Origin: Oegoconia quadripuncta
Taxonomy: Eukaryota > Arthropoda > Insecta > Lepidoptera > Autostichidae
Direction: 5' to 3'
Assembly (NCBI GenBank): GCA_949316235.1
Contig: OX438748.1
Location: 26,654,836 to 26,718,835 of the forward strand
DNA length: 64,000 nt
Notes under the pieces: model-generated
Database searches by the model: none
Seen by the model: the letters and a program-made list of their open reading frames with translations, nothing else
What the model was told of the DNA's origin: nothing
Position numbers and translations under genes: made by a program
Shown: positions 36,797-48,425 of the stretch, in pieces
How the letters are laid out: each line of letters begins with the position of its first letter
How positions within the stretch are numbered: the stretch's first letter is position 1

Positions 36797-36920
36797 CATT
36801 CTTAATTAAGAATGTTGTTGAATTCAATTTAACAATTCACCCTAGTAATTACTAGGGTGAATTTGAATTCGTGTAATTCTCAGTAACTGGTACTCCACTC
36901 TTGATTACGAATATTTTCCC
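36797..36920. repeat. palindrome pair and an unoccupied repeat site
   Basis: 36797-36814 'cattcttaattaagaatg' and 36834-36863 ('aattcaccctagtaattact' + 'agggtgaatt') are perfect palindromes. The adjoining 36855-36915 ('gtgaatttgaattcgtgtaa' ... 'ctcttgattacgaata') is the same repeat that is split by a SINE at 48426-48750. Confidence 0.75.
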
Positions 36921-36954
36921 TAACAAGGAACAATAGTCGGATTCGATATTTAGG

Positions 36955-37725
36955 ACGAGAAGATGTAACGTAGCTTCTCAAACGTTGCCCAGCCTAGCCT
37001 AGTTCGACGATTGACCTTCTTCTCGAAGTTGGATTTACCTAACTGAACGCTTTGTCCCAGGATACGTACTCGTGACAACTTCGAAGGTATTGCTCCCTAT
37101 CTTAGAGGTGTGAGTACAATATGGCCATTCATCATGGTCTTTGTTTTGTCCATATTCATTTTAAGACCCATTCCTTGGGAGACTCTATTGAGGTCATCGA
37201 GCATTTTGCCGAGGTCCTACAGGATCTCAGCCATGATTACGATATCGTTGGCTAATCGAAGGTTTGGGATGCCGTTGATGTTGATGCCGAGTCCTTTCCA
37301 GTCCAGAAGCTTGAAGGCATCTTCCAATGCTGCGGTGAACAGTTTCCGGATTATGACAACCCCCATGTCTTACACCTGGCTGCAGTTGGATGGGCTTCGA
37401 TTTCCGTTCCTGGAAACGGACTAACATGGTGGCGCTTTCATACCAACACTTCAATACCTCGATATACCGATAATCAATTTGGCACCGCTGGAGGGACTGC
37501 AGCATAGCCCATGTCTCGATCGAATCGAAGGCTTTTTCGTAGTCCACAAATGCTAAGCACAGTGGCTGGCTATACTTTTCGGTCTTTTGTAAAATCTGCC
37601 GCAGCATATGTATGTGTTCTACGGTGCTTAAGCCTTTTCGAAACCGGCTTGTTCCAGCCTCCCGGAAGTCATCGAACCTGCGTGCGAGAAGATTCGTAAT
37701 GACATTATATGATGACATATACGTA
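36955..37725 (-). mobile_element. RTE/BovB-like LINE, reverse transcriptase domain fragment
   Basis: The minus frame 37718-37227 reads TSRFRKGLSTVEHIHMLRQI then LCLAFVDYEKAFDSIETWAM and LQPGVRHGGCHNPE. AFVDYEKAFDS is RT block A with the first catalytic Asp. After the 'GVRHG' block the frame shifts ('D-V-I-S-P' is lost), then continues GININGIPNLRLANDIVIMA: the catalytic box is LAND where active copies have FADD. Further on, MGLKMNMDKTK follows. It is therefore dead by a frameshift, a stop (in 'AEIL*DLG') and a changed catalytic box. About 250 residues of a roughly 1,000-residue protein. Confidence 0.8.
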
Positions 37726-37789
37726 ATGGAAAAATTTGGGATGAAGGTCGTAACGTTATGGTATTTTAAATTGTCAACTCAATGACCGG

Positions 37790-37986
37790 TCTTGGGGCCG
37801 TGGGGACCAGACGCGCATCAGCTCTTCAAGGAGCTGGCGTCGCGTCTGATAGAAGTATCGAGTGACCAACGGGCTGGCAGCTATCTGGGCCAGCGCATAA
37901 GTCTGGCCATACAACGTGGCAACGCTGCTAACCTTCTGGGTACTTTGCCACAAAGCAGTGACCTGGAACATGTATTCTACTTATGA
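37790..37986 (+). mobile_element. LINE ORF2 C-terminal end
   Basis: The frame reads GPWGPDAHQLFKELASRLIE then RAGSYLGQRISLAIQRGNAA, NLLGTLPQSS and a stop at 37984. The W-G-P-x-A-x-x-L-F and Q-R-I-S-x-A-I-Q-R-G-N-A-A-x-x-L-G-T motifs mark the very end of a lepidopteran non-LTR polymerase. It runs opposite to the neighbouring RTE piece. Confidence 0.65.
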
Positions 37987-38708
37987 CGACTTATGTTCCA
38001 GGGCCTTTCTTTTTTATCTGTATTTTAGTATGTTTTTTTTTATTTCTTTCATTTACATAGAAAAAATGTATATTTTGACTTGTTTTATATTATTAGGTAA
38101 TTATTAAGTTCCATATGTTAAATAACATTTCATATATTACTAATTACGTTATGTATGTATGTTTTCCAGTGGCGTGCCCTCCATATAGACAGAAAGGCAG
38201 TGCCTACCCTTTACTAGCAAATTTTATCATTCTTCCTACCTTGTGACAAAACGCTGTGCACTCCACTAATGTTTATCTTTGCCTTAGTTTAATCTTTGAT
38301 ACACACACACATATATACACACAACGCCATCCATTACCTAACACTCATCATCTTTCATTTGAGGTTAAAAATAGTTTGATCTGGGCCAAGATATGCTCTT
38401 ATAAATACTCAGGCAATAGCCTAGTACCTTCTACAATAGAAGGGAATTTAGAAAATCACTCTTGACGTTTAATACCAAGCACACTTAAGGAATACTGCCG
38501 TCTTGGTAAATTAACCGTACGTAATATAAAGTAAATGAGGCCCAGTGGAAGATGGATGTATAACGAAGCCTTAAACGTTAGGCAATTAACCTTAACTTTG
38601 GGTAGCCAAAGCTCTCTTCATTGTGAAATAAAAAGTAAAAGTAATTTTAAATGAAGACTAGGTACTTTAGATTGCATTTGGCATCTATTTTTTGTTCATA
38701 TACAGCAA
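37987..38708. other. unassigned sequence
   Basis: AT-rich. 38165-38215 ('cagtggcgtgccctccatat' + 'agacagaaaggcagtgc') resembles 38765-38805 and 56127-56160, perhaps the start of a small element with GGCGTGCC near its end. Confidence 0.4.
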
Positions 38709-39177
38709 GTGATGTTATTAAGTGAAGATGAGGCTGAAGGTCGAAGCGGACTGACCCGGCCACCAGAGGCGTGCCTAGAGTTTCAGAATAGAGCAAGCTC
38801 GAGTTATGTTGGATGAATGATTTGTGGTTTTTACGCAAATAATGAAGTTAAATACACCTCTTGTTGGCTCTTTTCTGTTCAATCTGGAGGATCATATGCA
38901 ATTTCGGTACTGTGTAAAGATCAATAAAGTTTAAAGTTGATTTTCCTGACCGAGTACATTGTTAAGGCAAAGATACCGCCACTGCCGGACCCATCTTATT
39001 TGGGGGACTGACTGTCTTATCTCTGACAACCGGAACACATGTTTATTTGGTGGCAGATTTAGATAAGATTGTGGTAGCTAGCCAAGCGGACATTTTAAAT
39101 GCCCTATACCAACCAAACCAAGTACTAAACTGTACCCCGCTGGAGATTGAATTCGCGACAATCGATTCGTAAACCCT
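38709..39177 (-). mobile_element. SINE family B copy split by a foreign insert
   Basis: 38709-38760 ('gatgttattaagtgaagatg' to 'ctgacccggcc') and 38996-39177 ('tttgggggactgactgtctt' to 'cgattcgtaaaccct') are family B. 38761-38995 is an insert beginning 'accagaggcgtgcctagagt'. The SINE head beyond 'aaacccta' is lost. Confidence 0.7.
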
Positions 39178-39479
39178 ATTTTTTTATTCCGATTGGATTT
39201 CGTAGGTAAACATTTTTTAACTGGAAATCATGTAGGGTGTAAATGAAAAAGATATTAATAATTTAGCTATAAAACTGAGAAAAGAAGTATAAATGTCAGC
39301 GCAGGACCGATTGTTGTGGAGATTTCCGGGGGAAACCATTGTCCAGCAGCAGACGTGTTTCAGCTGATGTTGATGTTCTAATAATACTAGATAGAAAATT
39401 TAGAAAACCCCCGAGAAATCAGGCGATTGTATCATTCAGATAAACCAAACCTACTTTTCTTTTTGATTAACTGGATACG

Positions 39480-39960
39480 AGTACCACGATCTCACTTGAT
39501 AGAAAGTGACGATGTGGTCGAAGATGAAGCACCGATCTAAGTAGATGCCTATTCACCCTGCTCTTGAAGATCCCAAGGTTGCAGGATTGAGGAAAGACTG
39601 ACGCCGGAATGGAGTTCCATGCCTTGGCTGTTTGCATTATGATTTTTTTGAAATTTCAACTGAATGAATTTGTATTTGTATTGTATGAATGAAGAGTCGA
39701 ACCGCTTAGTGTGAATGCTCGGTATGTTAACTACATACGGGTAGAATCCCTTCCCACGCGTAGTAGTACGAAGATGAAATGGCGAAGGCGGAATAAGATT
39801 ATGTAAGTAATTCCAACGCACACTCACCGAAGTGCATCCTGTAAAGGACTGAGAGACAGGCGACCTTGCGACGGGTTCGAGACTCTGCAATTTAGCAGTG
39901 ATCGAATGGTCACCAATGGTATATGTGTGGAAAGCTAAATATCTACGAAACGGCTTCACG
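39480..39960 (-). mobile_element. Jockey-like LINE ORF2 C-terminal fragment
   Basis: Minus-strand frames read ARSPVSQSFTGCTSVSVRWN, then LHNLIPPSPFHLRTTTRGKG, then FYPYVVNIPSIHTKRFDSSF. After a frameshift comes AWNSIPASVFPQSCNLGIFK followed by SRVNR. This matches the L-W-N-S-L-P-A-x-V-F-P block of the LINE at 9165 but is a different family (the N-L-I-P-P and Y-V-V-x-I-P blocks). Pseudogenised by frameshifts. Confidence 0.7.
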
Positions 39961-40344
39961 GCGCCCGGAAGATATCAAAAAGCTATGTTAAAGCTAAATC
40001 TCTTCGAATTGCCTTAACCGATTTTTTCGTCTTTAATATAAAGAATACCACACTCAAATCGGGCCACATGGTCAAACACATAACCCCGTCGTTTCCGTCG
40101 GGAATTAAAAAGTGTAAATGTGTAGCTCTGTAGGTATATGCCACTTTAGAAACGAAAGCTTATGAAAGCCTCCCCCGTGGAATTAGTCAAGATTGGAGTC
40201 TAATAATTATGTTATAACCTTATTATGCTTAGATGGTAATCATATTAAGAGCGAGAGATTGAGTTGATTAATAACTTCAACTATGTAGTAGGTACTATGA
40301 TTTTAAAAGCAAACCTAAATACAAAAATATTAAAGGTACAAACA

Positions 40345-40550
40345 ATGGTGACGATTCGGATGTACACCAACTAAACGCATATCGGGCTTTTAATACATTT
40401 ACATACAGTATGTACAATATTTGTAATCAACTTATTATAATAAAAGTAGTACTGTCTCTTTCTCCCTGGAACAGTACGATGCGACGGCACCACTCCACCA
40501 CTGGTTTTACTTTAGTTAGTTGGTGTACATCCGAATCGACACCAATATCT
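40345..40550. repeat. inverted repeat with 26-bp arms
   Basis: 'tggtgacgattcggatgtac' + 'accaacta' (40346-40373) mirrors 'ttagttggtgtacatccgaa' + 'tcgacacca' (40517-40547). A third copy, 'gttggtgtacatccgaatcg' + 'acacca', is at 51288-51313, at the edge of a LINE end. Confidence 0.75.
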
Positions 40551-41900
40551 CTTAAGAGACAAAACAGATCACACCATGCACAACCTGCAGGAAAATATCC
40601 ACGGTCGAAAGTTGTAAGATTCTAGGTATAGTTGTCGTTATAGTTATTCATACGTAGCTCTTGTATTGACTAATGGCAGCATTATGTCTAGACAACCTTA
40701 AATAGTCCGCATAAATCATGTAAAATATCATTGTATGAAGCCGAATGTACACGAATCTCAAACAGCTATATATTGCGTCTGAAAACAAAAATCTGTAACA
40801 GAATAACGATACAAAACCAAAAGCAAAAAAACTCTACTCAGCATCTGGTAAGAAATGGCCGATATTATCAGGGCTATCTCTCTCAACGTTTTCAATCTCG
40901 AATAATATTAATTTAATCTTAACAAAGTAGCCTCTTTTATCGGACAATGAAATGACTTAGCAATGATTACTTTTTTCTCCTATCGCCAACTCCACCTTCT
41001 TTGCCTCTGCAATCAAAAGATATTTAATTATCGACGTCCTTTGGTTCCTTTCTCTTACACATCAACCATTGCTGCCTTTGTATTTATATATCCGTTGAGT
41101 TGTTGGGTAGAAGCAGTAACCTATGTAAAGTAAATTATGTATCGGGATATGTTTTGGTTTTCTGGTGAAGGTATAAGCGGATTAACTTAATGGCTCTTAG
41201 AGGCTATTTCTATTGAATGAAGGGAAAACAAATCTTTCCCTCGTACATTAAGGAAGGAGGAAATTTCTTAAATGTTCGTTTAGATATTGGATTTGGACGC
41301 ATTTAGTGATCGATTACCTCATTATGAGGTTAAGTTTTGGTTAGCGTTTAGGGAGTGAAAGGAATGTGATCATATTGTTACCAAGCTTCATCGACCATTA
41401 TGTCCACAGCACAGCTGTTACAAACAACGCGATTCACTCATGATTCAAACAATTTAGAAGTACGAATACAAAAAAGAGTAAAAATTGTAAATGTCAAAAT
41501 TTTAAAGTAAAGGAAAGAATAACGTTTACTTGCTTTCGAAAAAAATTAATGTCACATTTAATAGGTATATACGTCAACGTTAATATAACCTTTAAACTAT
41601 AAACAACAAACAAATAATCTTTCTTAAAATGGTATTTCATGAATAAAATGAACAGGGTTGCCATAAATAGATGTCACAACATTTCAAGTTAAAATGACCA
41701 TGATAGGAAAACGACTTACTTAATTGCAATAATGGTATTTAAGTAAGTTGGTAATACTCACCGGTTTACAAAACCTAATATTCATTTTACATTGCGATAA
41801 ACTAATAATTAGGAAAAAAAACTTACTTTAAAAGTAATTGCTGTAAGTAACGAAATAAGCAATGGACGATACAAGAAGCTAGAAAAGTAGATTGTAAAAC
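40551..41900. other. unassigned sequence
   Basis: 1.35 kb without recognised repeats, exons or long frames. AT-rich. This is one of the longest repeat-free stretches in the window. Confidence 0.5.
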
Positions 41901-41901
41901 C

Positions 41902-42057
41902 AAGTTCCAATAGGACGGAGGCCCGACAGGACAGCTACAAGCTCCGTCCTGTCTGAGCTCAGTCCTATCGGTACTTGGTTGTCTGAACTCCGTCCTGCCG
42001 GAGCTCAGTCCTATCGGAACTTGGTTATCTGAGCTCCGTCCTGCCGGAACTTGATTT
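41902..42057. repeat. 46-bp minisatellite with an inverted lead-in
   Basis: Two full units, 41955-42000 and 42001-42046 ('gagctcagtcctatcggaac' ...'gtcctgccg'), flanked by partial units. The stretch 41902-41934 ('ccaagttccaataggacgga') runs in the opposite sense, so the array can fold. An open frame on the minus strand across it is just the repeat. Confidence 0.85.
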
Positions 42058-42505
42058 AACAATCATAAAAGTAATTGATACAAGTACATCAAAACAATGT
42101 CAAATTATTATACTTTAATTAACAAATGAATGAACGATTCATTGGCAATCGTTAAATAATTAAATCTGATACAGGAAGGAGGCACTTCGTATAATTTAGA
42201 ATGCATAAAACACTCTGTAACAAATGCGAAAGAGGGGGCAATAACAGCAATGCATAAACGTGGAGCGTTCGATTTATTGTTGAAGTAGCCAGGGAGTAAT
42301 GAAACTGAATAATGCATGCCGTTGAATATTGCCTGTGGAATGTAGGGCTGCCCTCTGTCCACCAGCTGAAAAATACAGGTAAATCCTGTGCAATATTTTT
42401 ATTGATCCCAACTTTTAATTTGACTAGAAGCCAAAATGAGGGTAATGTATATGTTACCACTTACTATCTAAACGCGTGGTCCTGAGAGTGTCATAAGGTA
42501 TATGA
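42058..42505. other. unassigned sequence
   Basis: Two overlapping minus-strand open frames (84 and 102 codons) without recognised motifs. Confidence 0.45.
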
Positions 42506-42655
42506 TATTACTAGCTTTCCGCCCGCGGCTTCGCCTGCGTCAGATAACTTTATCGCGGGGATTACTCACTTTATCGGGATAAAAAATATCCTATGTCTTA
42601 ATCCAGGTTATGTTCTACCCATATACCAAATTTCATCCAAATTCGCGCTTTTGTG
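42506..42655 (-). mobile_element. Helitron-like element, minus strand
   Basis: 'tactagctttccgcccgcgg' + 'cttcgcctgcgtc', 'actcactttatcgggataaa' and 'ccaaatttcatccaaattcg' are the reverse complement of the 19172 copy. The 5' TC end is lost. Confidence 0.7.
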
Positions 42656-42779
42656 TGTCGCGAAATTAAGTTTTCGCGCAAATGAACCATCGCGCAATTA
42701 AACTTTCGAGCAATGGTACTTTCGCAATATCGTCTTCGCGCTGTTGTCATTCGAGCTATCGTCTTTCGCTATTGCGTAG

Positions 42780-43025
42780 TACACCTAAACGGAACATGTC
42801 CAAGTGGGGTTACACGGACAAGAACCGGTGCTCGTGCGGTGACACACCAGAAACTATGGGGCTCCTGTCTCGACTCATGTACACTACAGTACCTCTATGA
42901 TACCACAGACAATGCTGTAACGCGTAACGTGTGGCCATATCCTGGTCCTCGAAAATTTGATGTGTTTGCCATCGACTCGCTAAGAAGAAGAATTCAAATA
43001 ACATTAAAAACACAATTTTTGTAAT
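42780..43025 (+). mobile_element. LINE ORF2 C-terminal fragment with Cys motif
   Basis: The + frame 42682-42900 includes KRNMSKWGYTDKNRCSCGDT then PETM, the W-G-x-x-x-x-x-x-C-x-C-G-x-x-x-Q/E-T-M motif near the end of Jockey/R1-type polymerases. It shifts frame and ends 'acaatttttgtaatttttac'. Confidence 0.6.
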
Positions 43026-43067
43026 TTTTACAGGCTTTTATTTAGTTTGCAATGTTCGTATGTTTTT

Positions 43068-43225
43068 TTTTTTTTTTTCTTTTTTTTTTATATGAGAGGG
43101 CGGCAAACGAGCATGCGGGTCACCTGATGGAAAGCAATCACCGCCGCCCATGGGCAACACCAAAAGGCGTGCGACACACACAGATGCGTTGCCGGCCTTT
43201 GAGGAAGGTGTCCACCCCAGAATAA
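43068..43225 (-). mobile_element. Jockey-like LINE 3' end with poly-A tail
   Basis: The minus strand reads ...[12 protein letters not shown] then FGVAHGRR-stop and continues into 'caggtgacccgcatgctcgt' + 'ttgccgccctctc' and a poly-A (poly-T 43066-43088 on +). This is the 3' UTR missing from the sibling at 9165. A 5'-truncated stub. Confidence 0.75.
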
Positions 43226-44149
43226 GTAGGGCAGCCTGAGCGATGAGGGTAAAGTTTGTAAGTATGTCCGTATCAAAATTTGCAAAGCATTTTTCAACCA
43301 AAGTTCGATGACAATGCAATATTATGGTACCATCGAGCTGATCTGATGATGGAGTCTGGATGTAGGGACTGGAACTGATGGCAAATGGCAAGATAGTCGA
43401 ATGTAGGCTACTTTGTTTTATTGTCATAAGCACTTTTCATTACACATGATGACGAAGGTCTGTAGATGGAGCCAGAAGATTGCCACTGGAACTCCTTGAT
43501 GGACTTTATGTTTCTTGTCTTTGTACTACAATAATATATGATAATCATGATGGAGCATAAAAACTTGTTTTTATGTATGTGAAAAGAATGGACAGCACAA
43601 TTTAGATTTCAGGGAATTTTTGACAGGCTTCAAAAAAGGGAACGTTCTCAATTCATCCGTTTGTATATTTTATGTATGTAGGTACACCGAGATTTGGCGG
43701 TTGAATTTCGTTATTTGGCCTCGTTTAGCGCCGATTTCCAAAAACATTTCTTATAGATACAAATAAGAATAATTATTATGATAGTGAACATGGGAACTAA
43801 CTGATTGGTAGATATGTGCATTTAATAAAAAATACTTTGTAAAGGCTATTTTGAGAGATTTTGAAGGCGGTTGTTTTTATTTTTAAGTTTTTATTGGATG
43901 GATCAACCCTAAGTAGACTGAACCATAAGAGATTCCCGTGTGATCACACAACGATTAGATTTTCATGAAGCTTTGACGGGGCGATGCGCTTTTTGAGGAT
44001 ATTGATGAATAATAATACTTTCGATATTGGTCTTCGAGAAACACGGATTAGAAATTCATTATCTTTCAACGATTACATGAAATTGTGATGTGTAAGGATA
44101 CTATACTATAATTTTATAACACTATAGTATTTTATTTTTATGTAAAAAT
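43226..44149. other. unassigned sequence
   Basis: No recognised exon or repeat family. Confidence 0.45.
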
Positions 44150-44300
44150 GTATTGGGGTTTCGGGGTCAGTACGCTTCCACCTTCGACTCCATCTTCGTG
44201 TGATTGAGGTCAAGTACAAACGCGTTGTGCATAAAAAACACGGACACTTTTAATTAGAATAGAATAGAAAATATTTATTTGACTCAATTTGTTTATCCGT
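44150..44300. mobile_element. SINE B tail fragment then inverted LINE tail
   Basis: 44150-44238 (+), with 'ttggggtttcggggtcagta' and 'gtgtgattgaggtcaagtac' then 'gtgcataaaaaa', is the 3' part of family B. 44258-44295 ('agaatagaatagaaaatatt' + 'tatttgact') is the inverted (TATTC)n LINE tail. Confidence 0.6.
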
Positions 44301-44416
44301 TTTATTTTGTATAAAATTACGTTACGTTTTATGCGTATTTATTTGGCAAAATATTCAGTTCTCTTCTTTTGTATTTTGTGTCATTGAGTTTCTTTAATAA
44401 AATAATAATTAAGAAG

Positions 44417-44661
44417 TAAATAAATAAATAAATATATTTGCACATACACACAGCGCCATCTAGTTCCACACTAAGCAACTAGGCTTGTATTATAGATCCA
44501 AATGGTTGATAAACTACACAAATACATTTTTTTTGCAAATAAATACATATATAAATGAAAAAAATGTCTGTATTCATCATACAAACATTTGTCCTAGTGG
44601 GATTCGAACCCGCGACCTTTTGGTATAGCAGCAGAGGTTCTAACCACTACACCAGGTCGTC
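44417..44661 (-). mobile_element. SINE family A copy
   Basis: 'taaataaataaatatatttg' to 'ccactacaccaggtcgtc'. It has small deletions in the body and in the head ('tatagcagcagaggttct'). Confidence 0.8.
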
Positions 44662-45902
44662 AAATACATTGTTTATTAAAGAATGTTTTATAATTTAAAA
44701 CCTATTAATGGGCTGAATTACGAAATCTCGATTACGAACAAACACAATCGAGAAAACGGAACGTAACCAGTGACAGACATCTAAAACGCAATGTCAATAC
44801 GACATCTATCTCTAACGATTCCGAGAATACGTTTATTGTTAGAGTGGAGATTTTTGTGACATTTGAAAATAGAGATTATCTCGAATTAGAGATATCTAGC
44901 AGGAAATGAGAATCGCCTCCCTGTGCAGTCTTGCGGAGACAGTGACTCTAAAATCATAAAAAAATATCGCCCTAGAATCATTTCTCGTCAATTCCATTTT
45001 GCTACGGACGACGAATTTCAATTTGTGATAAAAAACAATTGACACGCGATTTCCCTCCAACTGTTTTTGTTGTCTTTTAAAAAATATAATATCTTTATTT
45101 AATAGTTTATCTTTAAACTAAACTAATTGGCCCGGTATACCTGTTATTAATTTTGAGAAGGCACAAATTACCTTTTGAAAATACTCGTAGGTCGGGGCGA
45201 ATATCATCATAGGTATTTTAAAAAGTAGACCCATCTCGTTCCCGGACCAGTTTGCAAGCGGGTGAACACTAGAAATAAAAAAAATAATTATTTTTTTTAT
45301 TTAATCAAACTGTTGATTCTTTGAAACACCTTCAGATCAAAACATAATTCTGTATCCAAGGACTCGTATAATCCACTGGGTTGGACATAATTAAATCTGT
45401 TTCACTAACCTAACACGGTTAGGAAGATCAAATGAACTTTCTACATGATTCACAAAACGGAGGTCGGGTTCATTCGATACATGTTTAGTACCCACACTTT
45501 TTAAATGTCAAACAACAATTAATAATTTATTATTTGAATTCAAAAAGCGGTGTCTCAATCCTGTAATACGACGAACAGACACGCACGGGTACCAGACGGT
45601 ACCTGTAGTAGGAATTCAATTTCCTGCAGGAAATGACCGGCCTGCCGGCTTCAGAGTGCTTACATATTTTATGATTTTCATTTAACATGATGAGTATTCA
45701 TTAGCTATTCGTTTTAAACTTAAGCCTCGTGTTAAATTTTGGAAAATCATTCATAATAAGTTTGATGATGCAGATTCAGTTGTTCTTTCAATAAATTCAA
45801 AATAACACATACAAATTAGTATAGGTAATAGAACGTTATCTCTGTGAGGTCAACTATGCTATTTTGAGTATCGCTATGGAGTCTGTCTGGTGTCTTTGTC
45901 AC
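44662..45902. other. unassigned sequence
   Basis: 44700-44910 has several 'tctcgatta'/'taatctcg' words and could be a decayed element. No exon found. Confidence 0.45.
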
Positions 45903-46169
45903 AATAAATAAATATCCTTAGACAAACACACAGCGCCATCTAGTTCCACAGTAAGCAACTATAGGCTTGTGTTGTGAATACCAGATGGTTGTTATACTAC
46001 ATAAATACATTTTTTTTGTAAATAAATACTTATTATAAATGAAAACACCCATAACTCGGGTACACATGTCCGTATTCATCACACAAACATATGCCCCTAG
46101 CGGGATTCGAACCCGTAACCTTTTGGTATAGTGGTCAGAGTTTCTAACCACTACACCAAACAGGTCGTC
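45903..46169 (-). mobile_element. SINE family A copy, complete
   Basis: 'aataaataaatatccttaga' to 'actacaccaaacaggtcgtc'. Very close to the copies at 27847, 56965 and 63776, which suggests one recently active subfamily. Confidence 0.85.
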
Positions 46170-46676
46170 TAACAATCAAGTATTAGTGTAACTGTACTGT
46201 GGACGTGTCATGTGCTGTAAAAGCTAGCTGATGTTACATGAATATGGAAGGGGGCAAACTGTAATTTATACACGACACTAATTACTAAATAAATAGTAGG
46301 GGAAGTCTGCCAACCATGCAACTTAAGGCAACAGACGTAAATTGGGAAGGATATGGACCCCCATATCCTACCCGTGGGGACGTGCACACCTGTGCACGTC
46401 GTGCAATGTGCACAGGACAGTATTGTCTCACTGACAGTCAACCGGCCTCTGCTGACTGATCTACTGATGTCTGGGGTGGCCTAGCCATAGTCACAGGACG
46501 CTGAAAGCATTAACAGCTTATCCAACAGAGCTGGGTATATTTAAGGCAGAAGCAGCTCGTCCAGCGGGTGCTGGGAACATCTTCTGGTATGAACTGCTGA
46601 ATTAACCCTGTTGGGAAACTTGGTTTTAAAAAAATAAACACCTATGCCAATAAACTCATTCAATACAAGTCATGGG
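46170..46676. other. unassigned, moderately GC-rich
   Basis: 46370-46420 has 'gtgcacacctgtgcacgtcg' with nested GTGCAC palindromes. The frames on either strand are short and unrecognised. Confidence 0.4.
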
Positions 46677-46808
46677 TATCAAAAGTCCCGTTGTAATAAT
46701 AATGTATAATGTAGATCTAACACGCTAGCACTTGAGGGTTTATATCAAAAGTCCCGTTGTAATAATAATGTATAATGTAGATCTAACACGCTAGCACTTG
46801 AGGGTTTA
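46677..46808 (+). repeat. perfect 66-bp tandem duplication
   Basis: The unit 'tatcaaaagtcccgttgtaa' ... 'gcacttgagggttta' occupies 46677-46742 and again 46743-46808 with no visible mismatch. Confidence 0.95.
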
Positions 46809-47229
46809 TAGCTGCAGGTCTAACCGTATCAAGTCTCCACAAAATTACCTTTTAAAAATTTTCTCTCTTAAACCAATATATTTTAATTAAATTTTTCGCG
46901 CTGTACGGATCGCGTTAAAAGATTCCAGATAATATGAAACTTGGTCGTGCGTGATAAAGGCCATCATAAAAAAGTTTATTACATAATTGATGAGTCCACT
47001 AAATAATTAATTCATTAGGTACGCAATTTGGAGATGAAAATTCATGTAGTAGATTTCATGTAGTGCGTACGTGCCTTTGACTGCCATTCAAGTACCCGTA
47101 TGGGAGCGGCTTAGTTCAATAGTGTATTTCTATAAACTGTTATTGTGATATAGAGCATGTGCGTTTGATTTCAGTCGTACCAGAATGGAGATAAGATCAC
47201 CCAAAAAACCCCTAACTTATTGATGAGAC
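46809..47229. other. unassigned sequence
   Basis: No recognised exon or repeat family. Confidence 0.5.
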
Positions 47230-47529
47230 TCAACCGCCTTCGTGGCTCAATGTAACCAATGTCGTGGATTCGATCTCCAACGGCGTACATGTTTAGTACT
47301 CAGTTTGGTTAGTGGTGGGGCATTTTAAGTGGCTAGCTACCACCATCTTATCTAAGTCTGCCGCCAAACAGCAATGTTAATAGCATTGTTGTGTTCCGGT
47401 TGTCGGAGATAAGATAGCCAGTCCTCTAAGTGGGGTTTTCGGGTCAGTACGCTTCCTTCGGCTGATGCAGATAACTTAACATCAGGTGTGATTGAAGTCA
47501 AGTGCTATAACCCGTGCATAAAAAAAAAA
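47230..47529 (+). mobile_element. SINE family B copy
   Basis: The head 'ccgccttcgtggctcaatgt' is followed at once by 'cgtggattcgatctccaac' (about 20 bases lost), then the body to 'cccgtgcataaaaaaaaa'. Confidence 0.8.
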
Positions 47530-48425
47530 TCTTAGTACATTGTGAATGAAATGGGACTGGTTCTAATCCACATAGTCTAATCGCTTCATCGAAAATTCTT
47601 TCACTGTGTTTTGACACTTTTTAATCTATTTCAACTAATAAAATGGTTGAGTAGTTGTGCATCACAATTCATTAGAAAAAGCCACACTTTATAACAGGTA
47701 ATATTAATTCCCTTTTATTTATAGCACAACGTAGACGTTCTGAAATTCGTTCACTCAATTTATTGAAGCTACCATCTGCGTTCTTTGTGAATTGTCGGTA
47801 CTCAAGCGAGAATATTGAATGAATATATTGCTTTGAACGGCTAAAAGATACCTGAACGATGCATTTAGTTTATTGCAGATGGTATCTCTACCTCACTCTG
47901 CAGTGTTTACTAAACACTTACAACGCTTTGTAGCTAACTTTCTTTAACGGTTTACGATTATGTGTAATGCTAATGTAAATGAATTTTATCCTAAATAAAA
48001 TAAATTATTAGACATTCTGCAAGAATATTGTAATTTTTGCGCTGGACATGTATGACTTAACCTTTGGACCACATACGGGTTGTATAGGCCCACTACTGTA
48101 CGGGATATCAGTTAATACTAGCAGTATATTCTTCATCTTAACTGTACATAACTTTCCCAAAACAGGGAGCGCTGTTAACAAAATACATTTACTTTCACTC
48201 AATGACTTCTAGAATTACGAGAATTATTCTGACCGGACCGGGCCTTATTATACAACAAACTAGTTCAAATACGAGTGGCCCTTCACTAGTCCGTAATGGC
48301 CGAAATCGAAGTGGTTCCATATTCATGCGCGCCCCAACCGTGCATTTAATAACGTCAGGACACTGAACTGTATTAAATCCATTTGTGATTTTAGACATTT
48401 CCTGTCTATTTCTAGCCTGGACTCT
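47530..48425. other. unassigned sequence
   Basis: Minus-strand open frames at 48008-48202 and 48195-48398 overlap but show no domain, splice context or repeat membership I recognise. Confidence 0.4.

Noticed and set aside
41823..42062. 79-codon minus-strand frame with a repeated peptide
   Set aside because: The repeated peptide is just the 46-bp minisatellite translated; no signal peptide, domain or gene context.
43038..43433. 131-codon minus-strand frame
   Set aside because: It runs through a LINE 3' end and its poly-A tail; the run of Lys at its end is the A-tail read in frame.
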